This document shows, in pieces, positions 35,017 through 42,587 of a stretch of DNA of 64,000 bases. Positions within the stretch are counted from its first letter, which is position 1. Each line of letters starts with the position of its first letter. The DNA comes from Natrinema salinisoli. GTDB taxonomy: Archaea > Halobacteriota > Halobacteria > Halobacteriales > Natrialbaceae. A program made the position numbers and the translations under genes. The notes beneath the pieces are model-generated. The model was not told the DNA's origin, ran no database searches, and saw only the letters and a list, made by a program, of their open reading frames with translations. The stretch covers positions 1,922,001 to 1,986,000 of the forward strand of contig NZ_CP084469.1 of the NCBI RefSeq assembly GCF_020405205.1. The letters run 5' to 3'.

Positions 35017-35039
35017 CGTAGTTGTCATCTGAAACTACG

Positions 35040-35537
35040 ATGAACCGACGACACTCACCGTTCCCCATCGAACTCGGAACCGCCGTCGAACGGACAATCC
35101 GCACCTGTATCGGCGTCGTAGACGCGATCAGCGCCGATTCGCATGCCGATGAAGCGAGCGGCGGCTCTCGAAGCGACTCGGGACCGACGGGAGCGGCTCA
35201 CCGATCGAGAAGCGAAAGCGCCGGGACGGAGCTGATTTCCGGATCGGACGACGACCGGCCGATTACGATCGGAATCGTCGACCCCGACGACGGCCCCACG
35301 AACAGGCGTGCCATTCTCGAAAACGGCATCACGCCCGAGGAGTACGTCCGCGCGGTCCTGCTCGAACACGGCGGCCGGATCAAACAGCAACGGTTCGCCG
35401 ACCGCTACGGCTGGTCGGACGCCACTCTCAGTCGGCTCCTGTCGGAACTCGAGGACGGCGACGCGATCAAACGCTACCGTGTCGGCCGCGAGAAGGTCGT
35501 CTGTCTCCCGGCTGCCCTCCCCGAATCGGTGCGGTGA
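35040..35537 (+). CDS. Winged-helix DNA-binding protein
   Basis: Encodes 165 residues. A variable, Ser/Asp-rich N-terminal half is followed by a C-terminal winged-helix domain: TPEEYVRAVLLEHGGRIKQQ then FADRYGWSDATLSRLLSELE and a wing DAIKRYRVGREKVVCL (about 100-160). This is a MarR/TrmB-like arrangement found in small haloarchaeal regulators. Ligand and target are unknown. It is divergent from the cobalamin operon, so it could regulate it; that is inference from position only. Confidence 0.75.
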   Translation: MNRRHSPFPIELGTAVERTIRTCIGVVDAISADSHADEASGGSRSDSGPTGAAHRSRSESAGTELISGSDDDRPITIGIVDPDDGPTNRRAILENGITPEEYVRAVLLEHGGRIKQQRFADRYGWSDATLSRLLSELEDGDAIKRYRVGREKVVCLPAALPESVR

Positions 35538-35603
35538 GGGGACGGGATCCCGTCGGTCACGGAGACGCGGTGCCGGAGAAACCGAACGAATCGAACCGCC
35601 TTC

Positions 35604-36215
35604 TCAGTCGAGCCGGGCGAACGCCAGGTTGCCCGAGATGTTCTTGATATAGATGTCCACGACGTCGCCCTCCTCCGCGCCGGGGACGAAGATGGTGTAG
35701 CTGCCCTTCTCCGCGACACCGTCGCCCTTGCGACCGGTCCCGGTGATCTCGACCGTGTAGGTGTTGCCCTCCTCGACGGCGTCTTGCTGTTGTTGCTGCT
35801 GGCTGCTGGTCGAGCGCTTGGTGACGGGCCGGAAGGCACCGCAGGCGTCACAGCGCAGCATCGGCGTCCGGTCCTCGCGGACGAGTCGCGTGTCGGGCAG
35901 GCCACACTCCGAACAGAGGACGTACTCGTCGACGTAGGCGTCGATCGCCGCGTCGAGATCCGTCTGGGAGAAGGTCCCGTTGTACCGGCCGCGGCCGTCC
36001 TCGAGTTTGCCGCTGGTCCCCAGCTCGCGCTGGATGAACCGGTGGAGATGTTCGGTGTCCCGGGAGAGGACGTCGGCGATCTCGTCGAGGTTCGTCACTC
36101 GCGTGAACGCGCCGTCCTTCTGGGGTTGCGGATCGGGGATCTGCAGTCGCTGTTCGTCGCCCCCGATGTCGGGGACGTCCTCCATCGCTCGGTCGAGACT
36201 CGATTCGTAATCCAT
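35604..36215 (-). CDS. Translation initiation factor aIF2 subunit beta with TRAM domain
   Basis: Encodes 203 residues. aIF2 delivers initiator tRNA to the ribosome. The core eIF2-beta/eIF5 domain (about 1-130) has the zinc ribbon C101/C104 (CSEC) and C122/C125 (CDAC). A linker with six consecutive Gln (SSQQQQQQDA, about 137-146) joins a C-terminal TRAM RNA-binding domain (about 147-203, YTVEITGTGRKGDGVAEKG). Core plus TRAM is a known haloarchaeal layout. A TATA-like attta lies about 28 nt upstream. Confidence 0.93.
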   Translation of the reverse strand: MDYESSLDRAMEDVPDIGGDEQRLQIPDPQPQKDGAFTRVTNLDEIADVLSRDTEHLHRFIQRELGTSGKLEDGRGRYNGTFSQTDLDAAIDAYVDEYVLCSECGLPDTRLVREDRTPMLRCDACGAFRPVTKRSTSSQQQQQQDAVEEGNTYTVEITGTGRKGDGVAEKGSYTIFVPGAEEGDVVDIYIKNISGNLAFARLD

Positions 36216-36316
36216 ACGCGAAAACAGGGGGCGGGAACGTAAATCCGTTCTGCTATCACGTTCTCCCCGAGGGCGTTGCGATCGGCCGATCCGCCGGCAG
36301 TCGACGATCTCCCGGC

Positions 36317-36703
36317 TCAGTCCGTCCCGCTCCCGCTCTCGCCGAGCGACCCCTGCCTCTCGTCGTCCAGTTCGTCGAGATCGCGCTCGGCGTTGGCCTC
36401 GTTAGGGCTGCCGGCCTCCCCCGTAATCTCACCGTACGCGGCCTCCCGGACCTCCTCGGGCGAATCGTACTCTTCGTCGACCAGCCGGTCGAAGACGCTC
36501 CCCAGCGATTCCGTCTCGTTGGGCATATCGATCGGTTCATTGGCGTACTCCGTCGCCAACTCCTCGCTGGTGACCGGATACTCCAGCTCGCCGAGGTCGC
36601 GTTCGACGTCCTCGAGGATCGATTCGGTGTGGTCCGCGACCGCGGATTTCCGTTGCTCGGCACGATCCTGGACGCGATCGTGGCTCCGTTCGTCGTCGCT
36701 CAT
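36317..36703 (-). CDS. DUF5789-like acidic protein
   Basis: Encodes 128 residues, strongly acidic. The middle region LEDVERDLGELEYPVTSEEL ATEYANEPIDMPNETE (about 35-70) has the LG-L-YP-TS-EL pattern typical of the haloarchaeal DUF5789 family; the C-terminus is low-complexity. Function unknown, cytoplasmic. The ATG at 36703 is chosen over an upstream in-frame ATG. It lies downstream of no co-directional operon partner except aIF2-beta (101 nt away). Confidence 0.65.
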   Translation of the reverse strand: MSDDERSHDRVQDRAEQRKSAVADHTESILEDVERDLGELEYPVTSEELATEYANEPIDMPNETESLGSVFDRLVDEEYDSPEEVREAAYGEITGEAGSPNEANAERDLDELDDERQGSLGESGSGTD

Positions 36704-37105
36704 GAGCGGACGTACCACCAGCTATCGGAAAAGGGGCCGGCCGGCGTCCGCGCGGGTCGTGCGAGCGGGTCTTCGACGCCGTACTCGAGTGCATCGCCCG
36801 GACTGGTCACTGGATTGGGAGTCGGCGTCGGTGTGCGGCTTCGATGCCCCCGAAACGACCGCTGGGGCGGGACCGGTAGAGGAAACCTGAGCGTCGGTTT
36901 CGGTCGGCCTTCGAGCGGATGGGGCTACCCAAACGACGGCCTACCGCGAACAGCATCCCGCTACTCCTCGAGTACGCTGCTCATATATAGAACGGTAACT
37001 CCGATACCTTGGTTCGATGATCAGTCCCACCACACGACTGTCGTCGTCACGAAAGAGTCGTCCGATCGAGTCGGTTGCCGTCGATACCGGTTTCGGTGAG
37101 TGATC
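36704..37105. other. Intergenic region between divergent genes
   Basis: This 402-nt stretch separates the DUF5789-like gene and the PGF-CTERM protein. It holds one strong TATA-like run (tcatatataga, about 36980-36990), which is about 115 nt before the PGF-CTERM start and so implies a leader or an unseen small transcript. No reading frame with haloarchaeal composition and no tRNA was found. Confidence 0.45.
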
Positions 37106-38074
37106 ATGGCCGGGAGACGAAATTCCGCCTCGAGTACGCGCCGGACACTTCTCGCGCTCGGGGTCGGGCTGGCCGTGATCGCGAGTCTCGTCGCGACGGG
37201 TGCTGCGGGTGCGTCCGCGGCTCCCGTCGATCCCGAGTCGAACGGAACCGTTTCGGAGGAAGCGTACCTCGAGCCGGCCCCGGAACCGGGCGATCCCTAC
37301 TTCGAGGCGGCGGCCGACGACGGAAGCTGGGTCAGTTACGAGAATCCGCGTGACGAGTACCGGACACCCTATCTCGGAGACGGTTCCGGGAAAATCTGCG
37401 TGACGCTGGTCAACGAAAACGGAGAGCCCGTCATCGGTGAATCCGTGCCGAACACGTCCGTGACGATCCCGACGAACGACGCCACGAGCTGGCACCCGGA
37501 CGCGGACCCGATGACCGTCGAGTTCCCGATGAACGAACACTACCAGTTCCCGCTCGACGGCGATCAGTTCGGGACCGACCCGGACGTCGCACAGGGCGAC
37601 GGCTACATGGACTCCCACTGCATCGAGTTCCACGGCTTCTCCGAAGACGCGACCGTCGAGTACGGCCAAGCGCAGCTCAGCGGCGAGCACGCCGACCGGA
37701 TCGACGTCGCCGGCTACATCCAACAGATCCCCGAGGGAGAGGGCTGGGACACGGACATCGATCCGGTCGCGGCTGCGGAACCGTACGAAGAAGCCGGTGG
37801 CGGCTGGACCTACGACGCGGCCGAGAACGCGACCCACGCCCAGGTGACGGTCGTCCTCCAGCTCGATGCGCCGGCCGACGAGCGGGTGGCTTCCGACGGT
37901 ACGAACGCCTCGGATTCCGAGCAGAACGGGAGTAGTTCGGCGACCGCGACTGACCGGCAAACTGACGAGAGCGATCCCGACGAAACCGACGAAACCGACG
38001 AAATGCCCGGCTTCGGCGTCGTCGTCGCCCTCCTCGCGCTGTCGGTCGCCACACTCGCTCGCTACCGGGACTGA
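37106..38074 (+). CDS. PGF-CTERM-anchored secreted protein
   Basis: Encodes 322 residues. A Sec-type signal (TLLALGVGLAVIASLVATGA, about 14-33) leads to an acidic extracellular domain, then a Ser/Thr/Asp/Glu-rich spacer (about 265-297) and a C-terminal PGF-CTERM signal: MPGFGVVVALLALSVATLAR plus basic end. Archaeosortase A would process this end and attach a lipid. Two cysteines occur (ICVTLV and SHCIEF). The domain between is not recognised. It is likely a surface protein. Confidence 0.8.
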   Translation: MAGRRNSASSTRRTLLALGVGLAVIASLVATGAAGASAAPVDPESNGTVSEEAYLEPAPEPGDPYFEAAADDGSWVSYENPRDEYRTPYLGDGSGKICVTLVNENGEPVIGESVPNTSVTIPTNDATSWHPDADPMTVEFPMNEHYQFPLDGDQFGTDPDVAQGDGYMDSHCIEFHGFSEDATVEYGQAQLSGEHADRIDVAGYIQQIPEGEGWDTDIDPVAAAEPYEEAGGGWTYDAAENATHAQVTVVLQLDAPADERVASDGTNASDSEQNGSSSATATDRQTDESDPDETDETDEMPGFGVVVALLALSVATLARYRD

Positions 38075-38515
38075 GTGATCCCCAGGACGATTTCCCAGTC
38101 CGCGCTCTACGCGTCTAGTCCGGCCGAGCGAGTTTCCGAAAGCGTCGTCACTCCGGTCGATGTACGGGTCGGATCGAAAGACAGGGAACGGCTACGGATG
38201 TAGCCGGGAACCATGGAGTTCCTCGCACGTCGTGACGGGGCGGACGGATCGAGTGGGGTCACCCACCAGCAGACTGTCGTACCCCCGTCTACCGGGTTAT
38301 CCGACCGGATCATGATAATACTACCGGCTGACTACTGAATTCCGTGGCGAAAACGGGCGGGAGAATCCCGTGAGCAGGTGATATGCGTTAACGTTACACA
38401 TCCTAGCTGCGATTTCGATCGCTCCGCCTCGTCGCGACAGTCAGCCGATACCGACCGGACCCGGCCGCCGTCGGAACCAATTAGGTTTTGACGGTCGCCA
38501 CGAGATACGCGACAA
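38075..38515. other. Intergenic region with a small hairpin
   Basis: No gene was supported in these 441 nt. A perfect 7-bp stem with a 4-nt loop (cggctac ggat gtagccg) lies at 38189-38206. A minus-strand frame at 38107-38313 is open but arginine-rich and not acidic. The last ~40 nt hold an AT-rich element (aattagg) that may be the promoter of the gene at 38516. Confidence 0.4.
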
Positions 38516-38743
38516 ATGACGAACACAAGCGAGCCGGACGAGGGTACGCCCCGCGTCCCCGTCGTCTGTCCGGACTGCGAGACGACCTCCCGCGTTCCGC
38601 TCTCGGACGTCGCCGACGCCATCGAGCGACACAACGACCAGCTCCACGACGGCGACGACGTCGCCGAGGTCGATCCGGATATCGCCGATCGGATCGCGGA
38701 TCTCGTCGCCACCGAACTCGGGCTCCTCGAGGACACCGACTGA
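38516..38743 (+). CDS. Small acidic protein with a single CxxC
   Basis: Encodes 75 residues: MTNTSEPDEGTPRVPVVCPDC (C18, C21), then a predominantly helical acidic part (VADAIERHNDQLHDGDDVAEV and ADRIADLVATELGLLED). One CxxC with nearby histidines (ERHNDQLH) could bind zinc. The family is common in haloarchaea but unnamed to me. The start is supported by codon bias and a promoter-like element about 30 nt upstream. Confidence 0.65.
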   Translation: MTNTSEPDEGTPRVPVVCPDCETTSRVPLSDVADAIERHNDQLHDGDDVAEVDPDIADRIADLVATELGLLEDTD

Positions 38744-39044
38744 CCGACCGAGTCCCCTCGAAACCCCAGTTCGGGCTCGCGGCAATCGACGAGCGAGCGG
38801 ACGGTCGGGTCCACCAATCCGGTCCGGTGTCGACAGCGCCCTCCGTCGGGTTCCGCTCCACCCGGTTCGCTCGCTCCTCGAGGTCGGCGACCCTCTCTTG
38901 AAACTGGCAGAGCGATGATCGAGTAGTCCCGAGCGACCGGCATCGAGTCCGATCCTGGCTGTTCAAGATTACGGCCGTATATCGCTCGAGAAGATGTATT
39001 TCGGTTTTTCCGACCGTTATATCAGTGAGAAAGTTTATGCTGCC
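38744..39044. other. Intergenic region with a possible decayed gene
   Basis: No intact gene was seen. On the minus strand around 38800-38930 the frame reads FQERVADLEERANRVERN, a coiled-coil-like stretch with G/C at most third codon positions, but it has no start codon and no clean continuation. It may be a remnant of a coding sequence. A ttatatc element near 39017-39023 belongs to the next gene. Confidence 0.35.
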
Positions 39045-39503
39045 ATGCCCGGCTCTGTCCAGTATATGGCACCCGAGAAAGCGACAGTTGACGACGATAC
39101 CAGTCGATATGTGGCCGATAGTGAGATCGAGGACGCGTCTCCGATCGGCACCGAAACGACCGCGACGGCGACGATCGCAGCGATCGGGACGGGATCCGCT
39201 ACCGATCGCACGGACGCCGATCTCCCGAACACGCTGACGATCATCGGTCAGGGGACCCCCTCGAGTTTCGAACTGACGGTCGACGGCGAGATCGAGCTGG
39301 CCGACGAGACGTGGGCGGCCGACGTGACCGTCCTCTCGGGAACGACGGTCGAAGGGACGGTCGAGAACGGGACGGTAACGTTCCGGTTCCGCGGGGATCT
39401 GACCGACGTGACGTTCGTCGACCGTTCGATCACGGGCCTGGATCCCGCGAGCACCCCGAACGTCCACGTCGATTACGACGCGCCCGAACAGCCCGAGCCG
39501 TAA
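39045..39503 (+). CDS. Beta-rich domain protein, start uncertain
   Basis: Encodes 152 residues from the ATG at 39045. The core is beta-rich: LPNTLTIIGQGTPSSFELTV, IELADETWAADVTVLSGTTV, and TVTFRFRGDLTDVTFVD. This resembles C-terminal modules of larger secreted haloarchaeal proteins (TLTIRGTG...YEFTVSGDL pattern, from memory), yet no signal peptide or membrane segment is present. It could be a cytoplasmic stand-alone module or the remnant of a longer secreted gene. Other starts at 38994 and 39066 are possible; a ttatatc box 22-28 nt upstream favours 39045. Confidence 0.5.
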   Translation: MPGSVQYMAPEKATVDDDTSRYVADSEIEDASPIGTETTATATIAAIGTGSATDRTDADLPNTLTIIGQGTPSSFELTVDGEIELADETWAADVTVLSGTTVEGTVENGTVTFRFRGDLTDVTFVDRSITGLDPASTPNVHVDYDAPEQPEP

Positions 39504-39604
39504 CCCGACGCCGTTCTCCAGTCACACCGCGACCCGTCGACCTCGGTCAGCGGATCCCGATCGAGAAGTAAACATACTCTTTGGCGGGGCCCGAACTGCC
39601 ACGC

Positions 39605-40039
39605 ATGGACGACCCTACTTCCGATCCCGACAGCGATACCGGTGGCGAGGGTGACGCCGAGACGCCGGTCCACCCCGCCGTCGAGGTCGATACAGAAGTC
39701 GGAGCCGGCGACGATGGAGTGACCGGAACCGTCATCGACACCGTGGCCGGGACGCCGGTCTACACCGCCGCCGATGACGAGGCGGAAACCGATGCCGACT
39801 GGATGGAGCCCGTCGACAGGCGACTCCTCGAGTTCATGCACTCGGAGGACGTCTTCGAACCGACGGGGATCGAAGAGGAAGGGATCTGTCCGGCGAAGTA
39901 CGCAGCCTACCGGTGTCGCGAGCTGACCAAGTACGGCCTTCTGGATCGACTCATGCCCGGCGTCTACGAGGTCACCGATGCGGGAGAGCGATACCTCGCG
40001 GACGACCTCGACCCGAGCGAACTCGAGCCCGACGAGTAG
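39605..40039 (+). CDS. PhiH1-repressor-like winged-helix protein
   Basis: Encodes 144 residues. A long acidic N-terminus (about 1-62) precedes a winged-helix domain: DWMEPVDRRLLEFMHSED, then CPAKYAAYRCRELTKYGLLD and a wing PGVYEVTDAGERYLADDLD (about 65-138). This is the pattern of the haloarchaeal PhiH1 repressor-like family. Likely a DNA-binding regulator; target unknown. No other phage genes lie nearby, so it is probably a chromosomal regulator. Confidence 0.75.
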   Translation: MDDPTSDPDSDTGGEGDAETPVHPAVEVDTEVGAGDDGVTGTVIDTVAGTPVYTAADDEAETDADWMEPVDRRLLEFMHSEDVFEPTGIEEEGICPAKYAAYRCRELTKYGLLDRLMPGVYEVTDAGERYLADDLDPSELEPDE

Positions 40040-40044
40040 GATCG

Positions 40045-42585
40045 TCACGAGATCGACGCTGGCGGTCGGCGTTCGTCTCGTTCGTCGTCGTCCGTCTCGA
40101 GGGCCGTCGTTCGGTCCGTGATACTGCCAGTGCCGAGCAGCGCATCGATCGCGTCCGTCGCTGCGGGTGCGTACAGCGGCCGGTTGTCGTTACCACAGCG
40201 ATCGCTCATGAGGCAGGCCGGACACCCTTCGTCGCGCCCGCAGGCGCAGTCCGCCATGAGATCGCGAGCCCTGCGGGCGACCGCCTCGTACTCCTCGTAA
40301 ATCCGCCGCGAAAAGCCCAGTCCGCCCTCGACGCCGTCGTAGATGAACCAGCCGCTCTTCTCGGGGGTGTCGGGCAGTCGATTGGTCGCGAGGCCTCCGA
40401 GGTCCGCCGCGTCGACCGTCAGTTCGAGCGGTGCGACGGCGATCATCGCGTGCTCGACGGCGTGAATCCCGCCGAGGTAGCCGTGGAGCCGCGGCGGCAG
40501 GTCCTCGCAGTCGTCGTTGTGATAGTCGCTGTGTGCGGTCGTCACGGCGCGTTCGACGTCGTTCGGTACTTCGGCCCAGCACAGCTGGGTGCGCATCTCC
40601 AGCGGCGGAACGCCGGTCTCGAGGCCGACGGCGCGAACGTCGCCCGAGCCGATCTCCCGTTTCATGAACGTACCGTGGTGGACCGTGACGGTTCCGTACC
40701 CCCAGTTGAGGCGGAACGGGCCGACATCGCGGGACTCCTCGACCTCGGTATCGTAAATCGTCGTCTGGCGCTGGGATTGCGTGTAGTAGTCGACGTCGCA
40801 CCGCTCGAGCGACACGTACGGCTGCGGGCGATCCTCGCGGAGTTCGACCACCTCGTACTGGTCGCCTCGATACAGCACCGTCGCTCCCTCGTGGTAGTCT
40901 CTGTACGCGCGCGCCGTCCCGATCGGCTCGTGATCGAACGACTCGTCGCTGGCCAGCCGGACCTCGAACGAATTCCCGCCGGAGGCGTAGAGGTCGATCC
41001 CGTCCTGGGGTCGATCTCGATGGGCGTAGGTCACCCCGCCCTCGAGCGACCCCTCGAAGTCGCCCGTCCGCCGGCCGTACTCGACGGCCCGCTCGAGGCG
41101 GTCCATTCCACCGAATCGGTCCGCGTCGTCGCGGCGCAGCGGCAGTTCCTGTGCCGCACAGCGCAGGTGCTGCAGATAGACCGGATTGTTCTCGAGGTCG
41201 ACGACCGCGCTCTCGGGCTCCTCTTCGAGGACGTACTCGGGATGGCGGAGGATGTACTGATCGAGCGTCGAGTAGCTCGGAACGAACACGGAGAGGGCCG
41301 CGCGCTCGTCGCGCCCCGAGCGGCCGATCCGTTGCCAGAACGACTGTCTCGAGCCCGGATAGCCCAACAGGACGGTGCCGTCGATCCCGCCGACGTCGAT
41401 CCCGACCTCGAGCGCGCTCGTCGTCGCGACGCCGTCGAGCGCGCCGCTCTTGAGTCGGTTCTCCGTTCCGCGTCGGGATTTCTTCCCGTGGCCCGCGTTG
41501 TAGGCGGCGAGTTCGGTCGCGTCGCGGTAGGGAAGGCTCGAGCTTTCGAGGTGCTCTCGCGCCCGCCCGACTACCAGTTCGGTCTGCTTTCGCGAGTCGC
41601 AGAACAGCAGCGACGGGACGCCGTGATAACAGCAGTGGGCCCAGACCTCGGGTGCCTCGACGGTCGCGGGGCGTTTGCTCGGCGACCAGCCGGTGTCGGA
41701 GTCGTCCGAATCGGCTCCATTCGACCCGTCGCCGTATCCGCTATCGTCCGCCGGCGGGTCCCAGAACAGGAGGTGCCGACGGCCGCTGGGCGAGCCGTCC
41801 TCGTCGATCACCGTTGCCGGCTCGCCGGTCAGCGCCTGCGCGTGTTCGGCCGGGTTGCCGATCGTCGCGGTCGTCAGCACGTACTGGGGGTCGCCGCCGT
41901 ACCAGTCGATCAGCCGTCGAATCCGCCGGAGGATCCAGGCGGCGTGCATCCCGCTGATCCCGGTCCACGCGTGGGCCTCGTCGATCACCACCAGTTCGCA
42001 GTTCGAATGGAACGCGGCCCAGCGGTGGTGTCCGTTGAGGTACTGATTCAACCCTGCAAAATTCGTGATGACGACGTTCGCCTCCTCGCGGATGCGCGAC
42101 TTCTCCTGTCGCTTCGTGTCGCCGTCGTAGACGCCGACAGTTACGTCCAGCCCCAGCGCCTCGTAGAGATCGTTGAGTTCGCGCTCCTGATCGCGGCTGA
42201 GCGCCTTCGTCGGATAGACGAGGAGCGCGCGCACGTCGGGGTTTTCCTGGAACCGTCGCGCGATGTCCAGCCCGTAGACGTAGGTCTTGCCCGACGACGT
42301 CGAGGTCGCGACGCAGACGTTCTCCCCGCCATCGAGGGCCTCGAGGGCCTCGGCCTGGTGACTCCACGGATCGACGTCGAGTTTCGCCGCGAGGTCCGCC
42401 GGCAGCACCTCCCGAGCGGAGACGTGGCTGGCCGACTCCGCGGGCAGGGTGAACCGCTCGTGGGCCTGTCCGTGGTAGCGCTTCGACGGATACGTTTCGA
42501 CCAGTTCGTCCCCGGTCAGCGCGAGGTCGTTCGATCCGGCGTCGTCCCACCCGTCGGTCACGGTATCGGTGTCGTCAGTTGGCAT
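40045..42585 (-). CDS. MrfA/YprA-like DEAD/DEAH-box helicase with C-terminal zinc (MZB) domain
   Basis: Encodes 846 residues. SF2 helicase motifs: Walker A TSTSSGKT (about 94-101), Ia VYPTKALSRDQ, DEAH box VVIDEAHAW, III TTATIGNP, and VI QRIGRSGRD. The C-terminal DUF1998/MZB domain has four cysteines near residues 780-791 (CACGRDEGCPAC). In Bacillus subtilis, MrfA (YprA) of this type repairs mitomycin C lesions with the exonuclease MrfB (YprB). The next gene upstream encodes an MrfB-like protein 2 nt away, so both are surely co-transcribed. An Asp/Ser-rich insert (about 282-300) is a haloarchaeal addition. Confidence 0.88.
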   Translation of the reverse strand: MPTDDTDTVTDGWDDAGSNDLALTGDELVETYPSKRYHGQAHERFTLPAESASHVSAREVLPADLAAKLDVDPWSHQAEALEALDGGENVCVATSTSSGKTYVYGLDIARRFQENPDVRALLVYPTKALSRDQERELNDLYEALGLDVTVGVYDGDTKRQEKSRIREEANVVITNFAGLNQYLNGHHRWAAFHSNCELVVIDEAHAWTGISGMHAAWILRRIRRLIDWYGGDPQYVLTTATIGNPAEHAQALTGEPATVIDEDGSPSGRRHLLFWDPPADDSGYGDGSNGADSDDSDTGWSPSKRPATVEAPEVWAHCCYHGVPSLLFCDSRKQTELVVGRAREHLESSSLPYRDATELAAYNAGHGKKSRRGTENRLKSGALDGVATTSALEVGIDVGGIDGTVLLGYPGSRQSFWQRIGRSGRDERAALSVFVPSYSTLDQYILRHPEYVLEEEPESAVVDLENNPVYLQHLRCAAQELPLRRDDADRFGGMDRLERAVEYGRRTGDFEGSLEGGVTYAHRDRPQDGIDLYASGGNSFEVRLASDESFDHEPIGTARAYRDYHEGATVLYRGDQYEVVELREDRPQPYVSLERCDVDYYTQSQRQTTIYDTEVEESRDVGPFRLNWGYGTVTVHHGTFMKREIGSGDVRAVGLETGVPPLEMRTQLCWAEVPNDVERAVTTAHSDYHNDDCEDLPPRLHGYLGGIHAVEHAMIAVAPLELTVDAADLGGLATNRLPDTPEKSGWFIYDGVEGGLGFSRRIYEEYEAVARRARDLMADCACGRDEGCPACLMSDRCGNDNRPLYAPAATDAIDALLGTGSITDRTTALETDDDERDERRPPASIS

Positions 42586-42587
42586 GA

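Noticed and set aside
34929-35039. Cobalamin riboswitch before the corrinoid operon
   Set aside because: Only 111 nt separate the divergent genes, the TATA box is 28 nt from the start codon, and no B12-box-like segment is seen.
38107-38313. 68-codon minus-strand frame
   Set aside because: No haloarchaeal composition, no promoter at the right distance and no motif.
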